A DNA stretch of 64,000 bases from Adineta vaga (GCA_021613535.1 CP075495.1:9982001-10046000), one strand, 5' to 3'; positions 23,039 to 36,681 are shown, numbered from the stretch's first letter. A program made the numbers and translations. The notes: generated from the sequence alone by a model not told the origin.

Positions 23039-26000
23039 TTTTAAAATATGTTGATAATAATCGTAATAAAAGCAAAGCAAAAACTTGTTTATCTAGAATA
23101 TAAGATAATATATATGGTCGGACCAAGTAGATGCTATAATTAACTATAGTACAATATTTGCTATACAAACGTTGTTCTCTCTCCTTCGTCTGCGATGTAC
23201 AAAAGCAAAATGAATCGTTCCATTCGTTTTGCTTCTTCTTCTTCTTCTTTCTTTCTCTTTTTTCTTCCTACTTTCTCCTATCTTTGGACTATTTGTTAGA
23301 ACATGGACAGATACTTCCTACATCTTCTCTTCGGTTGCTTCGCCGTATGGGACATCATATATGAATCATGTACAAACATCTCTTATGTATTTATTTTAAC
23401 GGCAAAGAAACGAAAGAGAGAAAGAAGAAAATTAAGTATGTCTGCTGAGATATGTAAGGAATGAGTTGTATATTGCCGTAGATCGTGGTACAGACACAGT
23501 GAACATAATCCGAGACATGTGTATTTTTATTTGAACAAGTAGCCGACATACAATCCGATATCGATCGTGTTAAACTTAATTTTAAACAAGGATTATCAAC
23601 TGTTTCATTAAAATCTAAGATTAATTTCATTCACGAACATAAAATTTACATACATATATATATATATCCATATCATAAAATATTATATTGTAAAAAAATA
23701 AAGATAAGTTTATGATCTCAATGATTAATTGACTATTATTGATATATCACGCTGTATGAAACCAGATATGGTGTAATAGAAACAGTACTAACAAAAGATT
23801 AATAACGAAAGTATGACATATGTACATATATTTATCCAATGATTCATGTTTTTTTTCGTTTTATATGATTCATTTTCGTCAAAGATGAGAATAATCATTC
23901 ACATGTTGATATAAATCTATAATTAGAAGAAAATAAATCAACCAAATTTTCTTGACATACATCTTTAGTTCAGTATTATTTGATCTATTTCTTATAATTT
24001 AGAAAAATAAGATAAAGATTTCTTCCGGTAATTATTTTTTTCTATCGAATAATTAGTGAGTTTTCTACGTATGAAAAACTTGTTCTCCGAAAGTATTACA
24101 GCTGAGTTTATTTAACATTCGCGAATCAGATAAAAGTTATACTATAGATTAGTATAAGAATTATCCAATTACAATTTTCGAATATCTGATGTAGTCTTTT
24201 CTTTATTAAATCATGCAAACAAAAAGAATAAATTCTCGAAATAATCAATCTCGTATTGCTATAGAAAAATAATCATTGTGTTATTCGATTCTTCACCATC
24301 GTCTAGTTCAAATTAATGGTTATTTCAAAATAATTCTTCCAAATAATCTTAGTATTAAATTCGATACGCAATACGTCATAATTCGGATGAAATATGTTAG
24401 TATAAAATCTGTTTGTCGTCACTCAATTAAGTTTTATTTATATTTGACACTTAGACGAATTTTATGATTGACATATTAAGTACTTTCCTGATAGAAAATC
24501 ACTGCTTGTCATTATCAAACACACACACGCACATATACTTATTAAAAACATTATTTTGGAAACTTTCATAATCGAGAAACACATAGGTCTCACGTATATA
24601 CATGAGCAAATGTCCTTAAAATTTATTTAAATAAGTGGGCTAATTTTGTCTATAGTTCTTTTGACAACTTTATTTTTTTGCTGGATAATGAGCATCACTT
24701 TGCTTTAAATAATTGATATTTGTTGACATTAGAGGCTCATAAGAGTGTCAAAAAAAAAGGATCAGTGGAAAATCTGCTTTCGTATCATTAATAGACACGT
24801 TATATTTATTATTGAGACAGTGTGGGAGAATAATATAGCAAAAATATAACTACAAATATAAAGAATAGTCTTTAAATTGGTAAGCATTCAAATTTCATCT
24901 TGTTTGCAGCTTCTTACTCTATAGAGAAGAAAAAAATATCTACGATAGAACAGAATATTACCATTATTTATTAGCACTTCGGAACAAAAGGATGCGCTAG
25001 ATTTTGTCTACTCTACACTACTTCAACCGGCAAGTATAGAGCACAGAGTAACATGCTTGACATTTCCTTTTTACTTATTCATCCAATTCAGTTTATTTCC
25101 ATCCGGCAAGTTTATATAAAATCAGACAGTTGAATAGTTTTAACATCTTATTTAATGATAAGCTTTCTTAGATATTTTTATGTCAATACCAAAGAGCAAG
25201 ACGAGATTACTTCTTTTCAAAACTTCAATTCAACTCGAAAGGTATCTTTAATTTGTTTTAATATTAATCATATACAACTATATTTGAAGACATTTGTTCT
25301 GACAGTTTATGTTTCTTTTGTCTTTTGATTAATTAAGATTATGTCATTCATTGACTAAAGTCACTATTTTAGTATGAACTTATAGGTAATCGAATAGATC
25401 TAGAATCATATATAATAAATATATGATGATGTATAGTATCTGTAATAAATTACCTTTCTTGATTAGTTAAAAAGAAATTTCTAAACTAAAAGTAAATCGA
25501 CAGCGATGTCTGTTTTTGAAGTCTTTTTTTAATTGAGAAAATTCAATAAGTAAAAATCTTTAATATTAGTTCGTTTAATAAAGAATTTATGTATCATGTT
25601 TGACTTGGATAAGATTGAATGTTTAATAAATAACCTATCCTGTTATAATATTCAATTTACATAAAGACTGTCTACATATATATATATATATATAAGTCAG
25701 ACCATGTTACTAATGAAATTTGTACTTAACACATAATATTGGAACTTTGAGACGTTCTTTTGCCTACATAATATGTTATTAGAAAGTCGAAGAAGTGATA
25801 TGTCGAATAATTATTGCTATGCATGATGTATTCTTTAGTTTCGTTATCATTTATTTTTAAATATAGTCAGGTAACTAACTATAGAAGAAAAGATTATCAC
25901 AATTATTATTATTATTATTTTCTTTCGATAATCTCTCATAAGATGCACTCGAATTCTTTTGATTTTGCGGCATTCATTAAAGAATATCGTCCCCTTCACT

Positions 26001-28456
26001 TCAGCATCTAATTATTTATGAAACAATGAAAATTTTCGAGAAAAATATATCATTAATATCAGTACAATCACACTCCAGTCTTCCAAAAAGAAACAGAAGA
26101 TTTTTATTCACTCAAAACGATTGTTTGTAGTTTCCTGTTTGTCATATATTTATCATTATCTCACGTCAGATAAGTTGATTTTCAAAAAAAATATATACAT
26201 TGAACAAACATTCGAAATAAGACATCTGAATCTTTTTCTTCTATTAATATTCATAATTTTTAGTATGTTATTTGTTGTTTTTATGCACTCTAAAGTTAGC
26301 TTCAGTATAACTAATTATAGAGTACCATGAAGTGTAAATAGAAAATAAATAGATCCGGATAGATTTTGATAGTAAATTAATTTTTCCATCACGTTCAATC
26401 CTATTATAAAAACTTCTCAGACAGAATAACTAAGAGGTAGGAATGTTTTTGATTTCTACAAAAGCAATTTTTTTATCTAGATAAACACATTTATCATAAG
26501 TAAGGAAATTATATTTTGTGTATCTATTTCTGAATAGATTAGATTGACGTTAGCATTTTAGTTCTTGTGGATACTTCATTAATTAACGAAGATGTTCTAT
26601 ATTCTATTGATATTAAGAGGATAAAATCGTAGATAAACTCCATGACTAGCAAAATAGAAGCATATGATTACTTTTTAAATGAATTATTTATATTGAATCG
26701 ATTTGTCATGCATACTAAATCGTATTTATTTTGCTCTTTTTCAACTCCGATACCTCGAAGATCTTTATTTATCCATATGTTCCATATTCATAATAATTTT
26801 ATCGAAGTACATTTACGAATGAGAAAACAAACTATTTGATTATTCATTTCACGCTCAGATTAATCGGTCAAAATGAACGTATTTGTTGTCTTGAACTATT
26901 CCAAAGAGATTTTCTTTATAGATATTATTTTCTATGACATAAAAATCTAACATGTTTTTTTTATTTTTTCTTTTTGATCAACGTCATTAGTAATGTTGAG
27001 ATGATGTTTATAGGATCATATTTGATAGGCCAAAGAGGAAAATCTTTGTTATGAGAAAGGAAATAGAATATCTGAGTTTTCACTTGAAGTACGATTTCTA
27101 TTCTCACATCAAACAAAACAATGTCGTCAGCGGATCTCTATACGTAAATTTGATTTTCGTTCTCTAATTACATAAATATATATATATATATACCTATCGA
27201 GTGAATAGAATAAGTTTTCAAAAATTTCTTGTCCTCGAGAAATTTTCTCTAACCTAAACTGTCTCTTAGAATCTTCTTTCTTTCTGTCCTTGTTTCTTTG
27301 CTGTATAGATGAATTATTAATTTAGTTATCTGATCTTCTATGTCTGACTTAGTTGCTATGATAATGTGATGTCCTGATCTATTAGAAAGATGAAGAAGAG
27401 ATCTTCAGTTGCTTCTAGTTAATGCCTATCGTTGAGTATATATATATATATATATATATGAAAACGCGAGCAAGTATCTCGTTTTTAATCGAAAATAATG
27501 CGTTATATTGAAAAAAAAAATACTTGGTAGAAAAGAGAAATTAGACAAATAATATTTGATTCTAACTCGTTTCTGTATAATTACCGGCACTCCGGTTTTT
27601 TTTCTCTTACTACTAATTGTTGACGAGTGAGAAAAGCGGAAGATATGTGAATGCATATCCACGCCTTTTAAACATGCATATAGTCAAAGGTGCTCATCTG
27701 TCTTAGAACTCTCTCGTCAATAACAGGATGAAGTTCTATTCAAGTCTATCTCATCTTTTTTTTCTTCCTCTCATGAAAATCTGTCAGACGCCTATATTTA
27801 AATTTCGACAGAAAAGATTAATGCCGCGTTTACTAGTATTAATTTTCTCGTTATTCATTGTTACTAAAGAGGTTAACGAGTTCTATGATTATGTTTTAGT
27901 ATGTATCTACAAAATGCTTATTATTCAATTAGGAAATGTCAAGTTCATTAGAAATATATGTTACATATGCTTCAATTGAAGAAAAAAGACAGATTTCATT
28001 TTTCATTTTTCTGTAATCAATAGATAATTATCAATAAAACGATTTAGATAGAATGTCATTTAGTTCATAGATTCTTTCCTGTGCTTTATATATATCTTCC
28101 GGCATCTAAACAGAGTTCGTCTGCGTAAATGTTTGAGATAAGTATGCTATATTTTTTAAATTTATTTCTTCTAAACAAGTCATTTTTCTTCGTTCTACTA
28201 ATATCTATGTCGTTAGTTTTTCTTTGGAGAATTCTTTTCAAACGACGTCACTCTTTCATTAATAGCTTATTTAAAATGATTCTTTTCATAGAGAGACAGA
28301 TTAGTGTCAATGCACTTTTGTGTTTCTCTTGATATTAATTATCACATATAATATGTTATTTATCTTCACTGTTCTTTCTTTCTTTAGATCGTATTTGATG
28401 TTTTTATAGCATCAGAATAAAACAAATCGAGAGAACAACTTCTAACAAAACAGTCC
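23039..28456. other. 5.4 kb gene-poor AT-rich region
   Basis: This is the longest stretch without a recognised gene. It has TA microsatellites (25676-25694, 27175-27192, 27437-27459), a CA/CG run near 24520 and many short AT-driven open frames without protein-like composition. A Cys-containing open stretch on the minus strand at about 23440-23620 is the only exon-like piece. The right end should hold the promoter of the GPCR at 28457. No transposon ends, tRNA or rRNA were recognised. Confidence 0.5.
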
Positions 28457-31400
28457 ATGGATGAAATAATGACAACTAATAATACGAATTTTTCCGATAG
28501 TTTTTTCAATACAATATTTATTTGGTGTTATATCTTACCATTAATACATGTATTTAGTTTATTTTCAAATATCATTTGTATTATTGTTTTTTCTTCAAAT
28601 GTTTTTATTAAAAAACCAATTGCAATCTATTTTATTTGTTTATTATTAAGTGATTCAATGGTTTTATTTATTGGTTATATTAATATACCTTATCGTGAAA
28701 CTCCTCAAATAATACCAACATCATCGTTATGTGCATCCACAACAAATTTATTGATACGTTTAATAGATTCTATTTTTTCATCTATGGAACGGTATTGTCT
28801 CGAATGGATATTATATAAAGTTTTATGGTTACGTGTTTCAACGATACTTTTAGCTATATTAAGTGTTCAACGAACAAGAACATTTTTTTCATTATCCTAT
28901 CATGAAACACGTTTATGTGCATTTTCATCATGTATTCTAAGTATTATTCTTGCTTTTTTTATCACTTGGATAGAATGGACTGGTATACATTATGTTGAAG
29001 TTAGAAATCCAGAAATTTATACCGATATTTTTCAAACAGTTTTTGAAAATAGTTCGTCAAAAGAATTCTATTCATCAATTTTATATCGAGATTATAATGG
29101 ATCGACAAAAAATTATCCTTGTTTAATGGAATCATTAAATATGACATCACTAACAAGTATAACTAATCAGGTAAAGATCAACTGTTTCATACATTTTATT
29201 AAACTTTCTTCCTATATAAAAAAAAGAACATGATTATTTAATCGAATTATTCAATAGTTCTCTCATAGACAAAAGAACGAAGTTTATATTAAGTACAATT
29301 TATTCTAATAGTTAACTTTTCGCATAAAAATGAATATAGCCTCGGTTAATAATTATAGAGAATATCTATTCTAAACTATATATATATATGCAGACGAAAG
29401 GTTTAAGGAAAAAAGCTTGATTAATCATAGTTAAGAAGAAAGTTCTCGAAAAAAATCGACTCCACAGTACTGACTACGAATTAATTATTAAAAAAGAAGA
29501 TTCAAGTAATTAAAGACGTTGTTTTCTTATTTCATAGGTAGATCCAAATATAGTTCATAGAAGAAAAACATAGATAATCATTGATTCAGATTAGTTTGAC
29601 CTGGGTATGAGAGAGAGAAATTCTGTATACTTACTGTACTCTACTATTGTGATAGTAATTAAAGTTTGAGAATGTCGTTACAATAGAAATAAACTAGAAT
29701 TTTCTTTTCTAATGATGATTTCTTGAAATATGACCTGGAAAAATTCGAATATTGAACATCAAAAATGATAATTATCATGTTCGACTGTTCATTGATTTGA
29801 AAAAGGAAATTATACAAGGTGAATAACTTTGTCAACAAGTAGAATGATGTTTTCTATGAATATATGATTACCGTTGGATGTGGAAGAAAAACACGTTCAA
29901 CTGAAACATTACTGTCAGAACTATGTAAATATAAAAGATAGTTATGAAACGCGTCGATTAATCTTCTTTAGAAGATTAATTAACGAGTTACAAAGTGAAA
30001 CAACAAAATGGAAAGAACTTTTTCGGTTATAATTATTTCCATGACAGACATGACTTTGAAAATTATATAGACGCGTTTAGTTTCTTATAAAGTACACTCA
30101 TTTTCGCATGACTAATTTAATGAATGCTATTTAATATTGATATTTCATCTTTTTTGAGCTATATTGAAAGTAAAACAAAAGAATACTTCATACAAAAGTA
30201 AAAATAAACCATTCATTCTGTTTTTTACTCTTGTTTTTAATAGAGAAAAATCCTATGATAAAAAATAAAATAACATGAAGATTGAGATTTTTGTCTTTCT
30301 ATTTCGTTCATTTATTGAACCTATCATTATAAGAATCTAATTAGCACACAGCATGTTTTTGTCGTCTTCCTGGGAGTTACAGACATCTACTCATTTCTTT
30401 TTATTTTTATGACAACTTCATAATTATAATCATACCGATTTGTTCTGATCTACTGAAGAGATGAAGAAAAACATTCTTTTAGGTCATTCGATACAAAGTC
30501 GAGTGTGATCATGATAGAAAAGACTTGAAGATTCTCTTGATTGCATGTCCTAAACATACTATAAGAAAGTCTCTTAAAAGATCAAATTAAGTTTATTTCG
30601 TCTATACTATTTTTACTTGGAGTTAAAGTATTCTTATGCCGGAAATAACTAAAAGGTAGTTTTCCATATCACTAACAAATAATATTTTGTAAACAATAAT
30701 GACAAAACTACTTGTTAACCTAATGAAACTCATTCAAATCTTTTTCAATAAAAAGCAATCTAATTCTTCTTTCTTAATACACTTTGTTAACTATATGTTA
30801 TTAAGAATTGTTTCGTACTCAAAAGTTAAGATTAATGATGCATCATGTCAAAAATGCGATAGACAAAGTTTCTTTTCTTACGCTTCAAACTTTCTATTTT
30901 GAATTAAAATTGATTTTCTAATGATTGTTTTAGTCCGATTGTTTATCTATGAATATAACTCAACAATTTCAATCATTCACAACAATTTTACATATAAATC
31001 GTGAAATGAATTCTAGTGAAATAATTGATTCAATTTTATTGAATACTCTTTCAAATCACATCAATTCATCCAATCAATCAGTTTTAAAACATGATTATAA
31101 CTTAGTCAATTCAAGTGATTTTATTCTACGACTTTTTGACAATCCATCATGTAAAATAGCGATTGATTATTCCCTATGGTTAAAGGGATATGATTTTTTC
31201 AATTCTGTCTCTTGGAAATTTAGTCGTCGAACGATGGCAATCTTTTTTGGTAATGCATTACCATCATTTGTTGCTGCTGTCGCAAATCTTCTCTCTATAA
31301 AAGTAATTTGTTTTTCAAAAAGTTTAAAATATTTAAAAAAAGCAGCAAGTAAAAATCGTCGAAAACGTCGTTTACAAAATGATTTACGTGCATTTCTTGT

Positions 31401-32364
31401 GATTATCATTGAAAGTTTTCTTGTTATTTTGATCTCATGGGGTATACCAATATTTTTAACAATGTACTATTGTTCAACAATATATGTTATTAATTTTTCG
31501 TCATGTCCAGAAATTAAAGATTATTTAGTTTTATTTCTTTGCACTGATCTATTAAATTCATCAAGCAATTGTCTATTATATTCTTTATCGGGTAAATTAT
31601 TTCGACGAAGACTTATTTTAATATTAAAAACCATATTTGTCTGTGGACATGGAACATTATGGAATATTAAACAACATTCATTAAACTCATCTCATCATCC
31701 ACTTGAACGACAGTTATCAAATAATCTTTCGACAAATATCAATCAACAACAACAACAACAACAAAAACACGAAAATTATCGTCAATCAGGTCGTTTATCA
31801 TCTCCGAATCTTAACCGTCAACAACGTAGATTAAGTAATTCCGTACGAACAACAATAACATATAGTCGTAGTAATGGTCAACCACGAAATGTATCTGATG
31901 ACGGTTCAAATAGTCTTGGTCCAGTAAGTGATGACTATCATGGTGAAAGAAATTCTATAAGTGATATTGAATGTGATACGAAAAGAATATCACAGACAAT
32001 TGAACCACGAAAAAGTTCTCTTTCAATTGGATCATATCTTCTTCATAAAGTACGATCAATGGGTTCGACAAGTAGTGGAAGTAGTAAAGCACCTTCCGAC
32101 AAACATACATCAAAACGATTAACTATTGAAAAACCTAAACGAAAAAATAAAACAAAACGTTTTACAACAATGAATTGTAAACCAACAAATACAATAGATT
32201 TTTCCGTATCAACATCATCAATTACTGGTAGTATTAGTCATGGTTCGCAAAGAAAACATTCAATAACGACACGTTATTCTGTAACTAAAGTTTTACTATC
32301 ACATACAACAGATAAACCGTCTATAATTGTTGATGATGTTCCAGAGAGTTTTTCAAGCTTGTGA
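28457..32364 (+). CDS. Seven-transmembrane receptor (rhodopsin-like GPCR)
   Basis: Exons 28457-29170 and 30934-32364 both break at phase 0 and give 714 residues; the intron is 1763 bp. TM1-TM4 lie in exon 1 and TM5-TM7 in exon 2. The intron falls in a long second extracellular loop with many N-glycosylation sites (for example NMTS, NITQ). The TM3 end reads LLAILSVQRTRTFF, so the usual D/E-R-Y is replaced by VQRT. The TM7 end reads DLLNSSSNCLLYSLSGKLFRR, where SSNCLLY stands for N-P-x-x-Y, as in FMRFamide-receptor-like proteins. The cytoplasmic tail of roughly 250 residues is Ser/Thr-, Gln- and Arg-rich. The ligand is unknown. The TM pattern is strong; subfamily placement is tentative. Confidence 0.8.
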
Positions 32365-33174
32365 ATCTTTTTTTTAATGTCTTTCTGTTGTCAAAGAGAA
32401 ATATATATATACTTATTTCTTGAATATATTTTTTTCGTTGAAAATGACAATAATAGTTCGAATTGAATACTGTGAGTATCAAAATAATCAAGCGTGTAAC
32501 GATGAAGAACAAAAAAAATGTTATTTATACTCGGTTACATTCATGACAAATTCTAATACTTCTGAAAATTAAAATCTAAAGAAAATCTTGTTTTTTTTTT
32601 CTTCTATTGTAAATATATTTCCACTTTGAAATGTAATCATGGACTATAAGTAACACTACGAACGCAAACGTTAATGATAATGCTCTTAGGTATTATTTCC
32701 GGCGAATTCTAAGAACTATTCATCTTACAAAGAGAAAATAGATACTTACATACAGACTTTCATTTGATTTATTAGCGTAGTTTATAATTAATCTTCCCAA
32801 TCCCATCTTTAGATGACTTGATTTGTTCTCAGAAAACTAATTATCATTATCAATACCACTAAAGAAACTGAAACATTTTGAAATTGAATTGAACAAAAAA
32901 TATTTCTCAATAACAACAACTACACAATAGATCGTCTTCTCTACGATTATTTTCTATTACATCAATCGACTCATAATCAAGATAGCTTGTCACATATACA
33001 ATATCTTCATTATCTAATGATAACCGCTGAGAAAAATAGTCAGAAATAGTTTATAATTAATCAACGCATATTTTTTTTGTAAATTTTTTTCTATAATTTA
33101 CAGAAATTCATGAAGTCAGAAATAGCAAGTCATACTTCTAAGAAAAAAATTGATGTTCATCTTTTTCCGCTAAG
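32365..33174. other. Intergenic between two receptor genes
   Basis: This 810 bp AT-rich interval has no protein-like open frame. It carries the 3' UTR of the first receptor and the presumed promoter of the second. Confidence 0.55.
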
Positions 33175-34113
33175 ATGACTGATGTGGTAGAAATCATTCA
33201 TTATATTCAGATCATTGTTATCATATTGATCATTCTATTAGCTTTGATTTATTCCATTACTATTTTCTTAACTCATCAGTTTCAAAATCGAAATAATATA
33301 TTTACAGTTAATCTTTGTTTAACAAAAATTTGTGCCAATATTTATTGGTTACTTTTTTATCTATTAGTAAAATTTCATTCGAAATATTTAAATACAGTAA
33401 ATATTTGTTCAATTTTGATTTATTTTGAAATGATGTGTATATTACAAATACCATTGGCATATCTTGTTGTATCAGTCAATTGATTTTGTTCGATTGTTTA
33501 TCATACAAAAACTTTGTTCAAAAGAAAACAATGGATTATTACATGTATTCCAATTCAATGGATTTGTGGAATTGTTTTTACTTTACCATTACTTCCATTT
33601 AATGAAACAGTAAGAAATATTTTTCATATTCTATGTGTTTCGATCATTTATGTACTCGAAAATTTTCTTCATAGACTTGTACTACACTATTATGGACACG
33701 GATTTATGTTTTTAATGATTGTAATCACTCCAACTATCGTTGGTTTTATTATTCATATAATTATATATAGTTATGTACGTTCATCGTCTCGCCGTGTTCA
33801 ACTATCAACTATTCGTGTAGAAAACAGTGTAATTAATTCATTCCAACAACAACAGCACAGTCATCATCGTGATGCACATTTGATTCGACGAATGATTTCT
33901 ATGTTTTGTATTTTTATTGGTGGTTGGAGTTCAATGTACATTTATCTCGTAATTGTTCCTGATTATTCGTACACATTACTGTTAACATCATTATTTACTC
34001 CTCTAGCACAATCATGTTTATTGCCTGATATTCTTACTTTGTATATTTATAATACTGAACTACGACGATATTTACAAACAAAATTTCGTAAATGTTTTTA
34101 TATTCAATTGTAA
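33175..34113 (+). pseudogene. GPCR reading frame with one in-frame TGA
   Basis: A single-exon frame of 312 codons encodes seven hydrophobic helices but is interrupted by TGA at 33481-33483 (codon 103). Both flanks are in the same frame and otherwise intact. TM1-TM3 precede the stop (the last is IPLAYLVVSVN). The text resumes as FCSIVYHTKTLFKRKQW and then TM4-TM7, ending LPDILTLYIYNTELRRYL with a short basic tail. The stop sits where the Arg of the D-R-Y-type motif is expected (N-R-F/Y in related receptors), and a CGA to TGA change would explain it. The candidates are a young pseudogene, one inactive allele, stop readthrough, or a sequencing error. No GT-AG intron removes the stop. It is unlike the neighbouring receptor in sequence, so this is not a tandem copy. 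Confidence 0.7.
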
Positions 34114-34527
34114 TAAAATTTTTACTTTGATGAATGATACTCAACATATTCTCGACTTTAGAAGATTTAATGAGTTTACTGGTGCAACTAAAAATCAAAG
34201 AATAAAACGGATTTTCCTTTCTTTCTTAACGAGATGCTTGTCTTCAATTCTGACACACATATTATTCTACTAATGATTAGTTCCTCTGAAAGGGCATGAT
34301 GCTCTTTTTATGACGAAAAAAACTATCTAAGAAAATAAATCCTCATCCTTAATCATAACACACAGTACGTAATGAAAGCCATCGTGTTCTTCTAATATTT
34401 TTCGAATCCCAGAACTGCTTCCAATATGTCATATTTTCCATTTCGAAAATTATTTCATTACTTATAACTGTTCATAGTACAAAATTTATACACTATCAAT
34501 AGTCAAAAAGAGACATCATAAATAATA
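34114..34527. other. Spacer, no gene seen
   Basis: AT-rich interval after the interrupted receptor. No coding or RNA signal is recognised. Confidence 0.5.
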
Positions 34528-34806
34528 TCACTCTATTTCTTCCAGCATCTCGTTCACATATACTTGTGATACATTATACAATCCAAACGAATCTCTCCAA
34601 TTATGTGAACAATTCCAACCTGGGTTCAGCTGTTTATTTTCTTTCTTTCTGAAGATTTCTAAAAAAAACATCCAAATGATGAGAAATCCACCAAGATTTG
34701 TCCTTCCATCGAAAATAGAGCTCCAGATGATTACCGCCATTATACAGTGACAAACAAATAGATACCAATTGAACATCAATTCTTCGGTAACAGCTGAATT
34801 GTTCAT
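34528..34806 (-). CDS. Possible small two-helix membrane protein
   Basis: An uninterrupted 92-codon frame starts at an ATG (34806) and ends with TGA. It encodes two hydrophobic helices (LFVCHCIMAVIIWSSIF and GGFLIIWMFFLEIF), a basic KK/RKK stretch after the second, and a polar tail with NPGWNCSHNW and VYVNEMLEEIE. The composition is more protein-like than the random AT-rich frames around it, and no better frame exists on the other strand. No family is recognised. There is no sign of splicing or of a clear promoter, so this could be a chance open frame. Confidence 0.35.
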   Translation of the reverse strand: MNNSAVTEELMFNWYLFVCHCIMAVIIWSSIFDGRTNLGGFLIIWMFFLEIFRKKENKQLNPGWNCSHNWRDSFGLYNVSQVYVNEMLEEIE

Positions 34807-35540
34807 TTTATCTAAATTAATCAGTTACATTGACAGACATTTTCTATTAATCAATCAAGCTGATTCCCTTCACAAAACACAAGACCTTCGAAAGATCTTG
34901 TTCTACCTTCATCCGTTTGTCACATGTTTTCTATTTATCAGTAAAGTATGAGAACGAATCAATCTCAGACATTTGAATTTGAATATTTTTGGAAAAAAAC
35001 ACACACCGACACATATTCGTCTTCATTTCTATGAACAGTTAATCAAAAACATGCAACCGCCAACTGAGGTGTTGATTAGTTTGATCATTCATCTTTCATA
35101 AAATATACAGAAATGACACCATCTTGATGATGATGTAAAGTATATTTCATCCATTCACGATTACTTGTTATCAACAATCGAATAACAAATTAGACGATTC
35201 GTCGTCACAGATTAAAACAACCTATCAACAAATTAAAAGCAGCCTACATCTTCTATCTATTAACATCGCAGGTTGCTTCTTTATTTCTCTCTCTCTCTCT
35301 TCCTTCTATTTATCAATTTCTTTCACATTTATCTTCTCTTATAACTAGCCGTGCATCTTCATTTCTTCATCACACTTAATCAATTTATCATCATCAACGA
35401 CAACAACAACAACAACAATAAGTCGAACGATCATCAACACGAAATTACATTCATCGTATCCCAAATATTTGCAGCTTTTCTTTTTTTTCTAACATTATTT
35501 TCAGATCTTCATCTTATTTTCTTGTAGGAATTGATCAGTA
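34807..35540. other. Upstream region of the Pax-like gene
   Basis: This 734 bp interval includes CT-rich tracts (35284-35310), CAACAA repeats near 35400 and a strong polypyrimidine-AG site ending at 35527, only 13 bp before the Pax ATG. That site could be a 5'-UTR intron or a spliced-leader acceptor. No gene is seen. Confidence 0.5.
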
Positions 35541-36681
35541 ATGTATGAACAAGCAGAACAAGAAGCTCTTCTCGGTAAGTTACTATGTATTTGAAAAAAG
35601 AAAGGTTCTACGTGGTTTTCTTTTCCAGCCGGTCATGGTCGTGTAAATCAATTAGGCGGTGTTTTTATTAATGGTCGTCCGTTACCAGATGACATTCGTC
35701 GTCAAATTATCGAAATGGCTCGTAATGATATTCGTCCTTGTGTCATCAGTCGTGAAGTAAGACAATTCATGGTAGAATGTTAGAAAAACTAACTTTATAT
35801 TTATTATAGCTTCGAGTATCTCATGGATGTGTATCAAAGATACTTTCACGTTATAATGAAACAGGTTCATATAAACCGGGTCCGATTGCAAATAGAAATA
35901 ATCGAATGCAAACGAAAACGAAAAGTCCACAGTTCTATCATGATATAGATACAACAACGGAAGAATCCGATGAAAGCAAAAGTAAATTTTTGCCTTTTAG
36001 TGAAATGTATTCTAAACTCTTTGATTTCATTCTTAGATAATTCACTCAATGATACATTACCATTACGTCCAGTGAGAAACTTAACTAACAATGCACGTCG
36101 TTATCGTTCTTCATTTAATGCTGAACAGATCGAAATACTTGAACAAACCTTCACTCAAACACCGTATCCTGATGTTTCAACTCGTGAACGTCTTTCTCAA
36201 CGTTTAAACATTGAAGAAAATCGAATTCAAGTAAGTGTTATATTCTTTTTAAGGTTGACAAATGTTTTTTTTTCGATTTCTTCAAATAGATATGGTTTAG
36301 TAACCGTCGTGCTCGCACTCGTAAAGGATCTACTGTAAGTGCTGGAAACATTTTCAAAGATGAAGAAAATACTCTCCCAACATATCTTCCACCACAACTG
36401 ACGGATGTAAAACCAATGACAATGCCTGATATTGCTTTCGATCCAACCATTACATCAAGCCCAACATCGAGTACGTATAATTTTTTTTCCATTTAAATGA
36501 TTTCTTATAACAATTACGTATAGATTACTGGCCATCATCATCGCCGATTTCGTATGGAACAATGAATTCTTCATATTCACCGATGAATAGTTACTATTAT
36601 CCGACTTATGATTCAGCAACTTGTTCGTCCATGTATTCGGGATATCCGCTTGCGTACCCAACTTATCCATCATTCTATTGA
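35541..36681 (+). CDS. Pax3/7-like transcription factor with PAI-only paired domain
   Basis: Six exons (35541-35574, 35629-35756, 35810-35981, 36037-36230, 36290-36470, 36524-36681) give 288 residues. The paired domain starts [19 protein letters not shown] and continues [21 protein letters not shown], wording closest to Pax3/7. It stops after [15 protein letters not shown], about 65 residues in. The second (RED) helix-turn-helix half is missing and replaced by a polar, acidic linker. A full homeodomain follows ([17 protein letters not shown] to [14 protein letters not shown]) with Ser at position 50, the Pax hallmark. The C-terminus is rich in Tyr, Ser and Pro, as in Pax transactivation tails. 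The introns around the linker are short (55 bp), so no hidden RED exon fits. A poly(A) signal is at 36768-36773. It is expected to be nuclear and DNA-binding. Confidence 0.9.

Noticed and set aside
23158-23364. Plus-strand frame rich in Phe and Ser
   Set aside because: Driven by TTC/TTT runs upstream of the small membrane-protein gene; no conserved motif.
28129-28332. Hydrophobic 67-codon frame just before the first GPCR
   Set aside because: AT-rich coding of Phe/Leu/Ile is expected by chance; no in-phase splice joins it to the receptor.
23700-28400. Possible transposon or telomere-type (TGTGGG) repeats in the gene-poor region
   Set aside because: No long terminal or inverted repeats, transposase or reverse-transcriptase motifs, or telomeric repeats could be seen by eye.
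28457-34113. The two receptor frames as a tandem duplicate pair
   Set aside because: Their helices, loops and tails differ throughout and the gene structures differ (one intron versus none), so recent tandem duplication is not supported.
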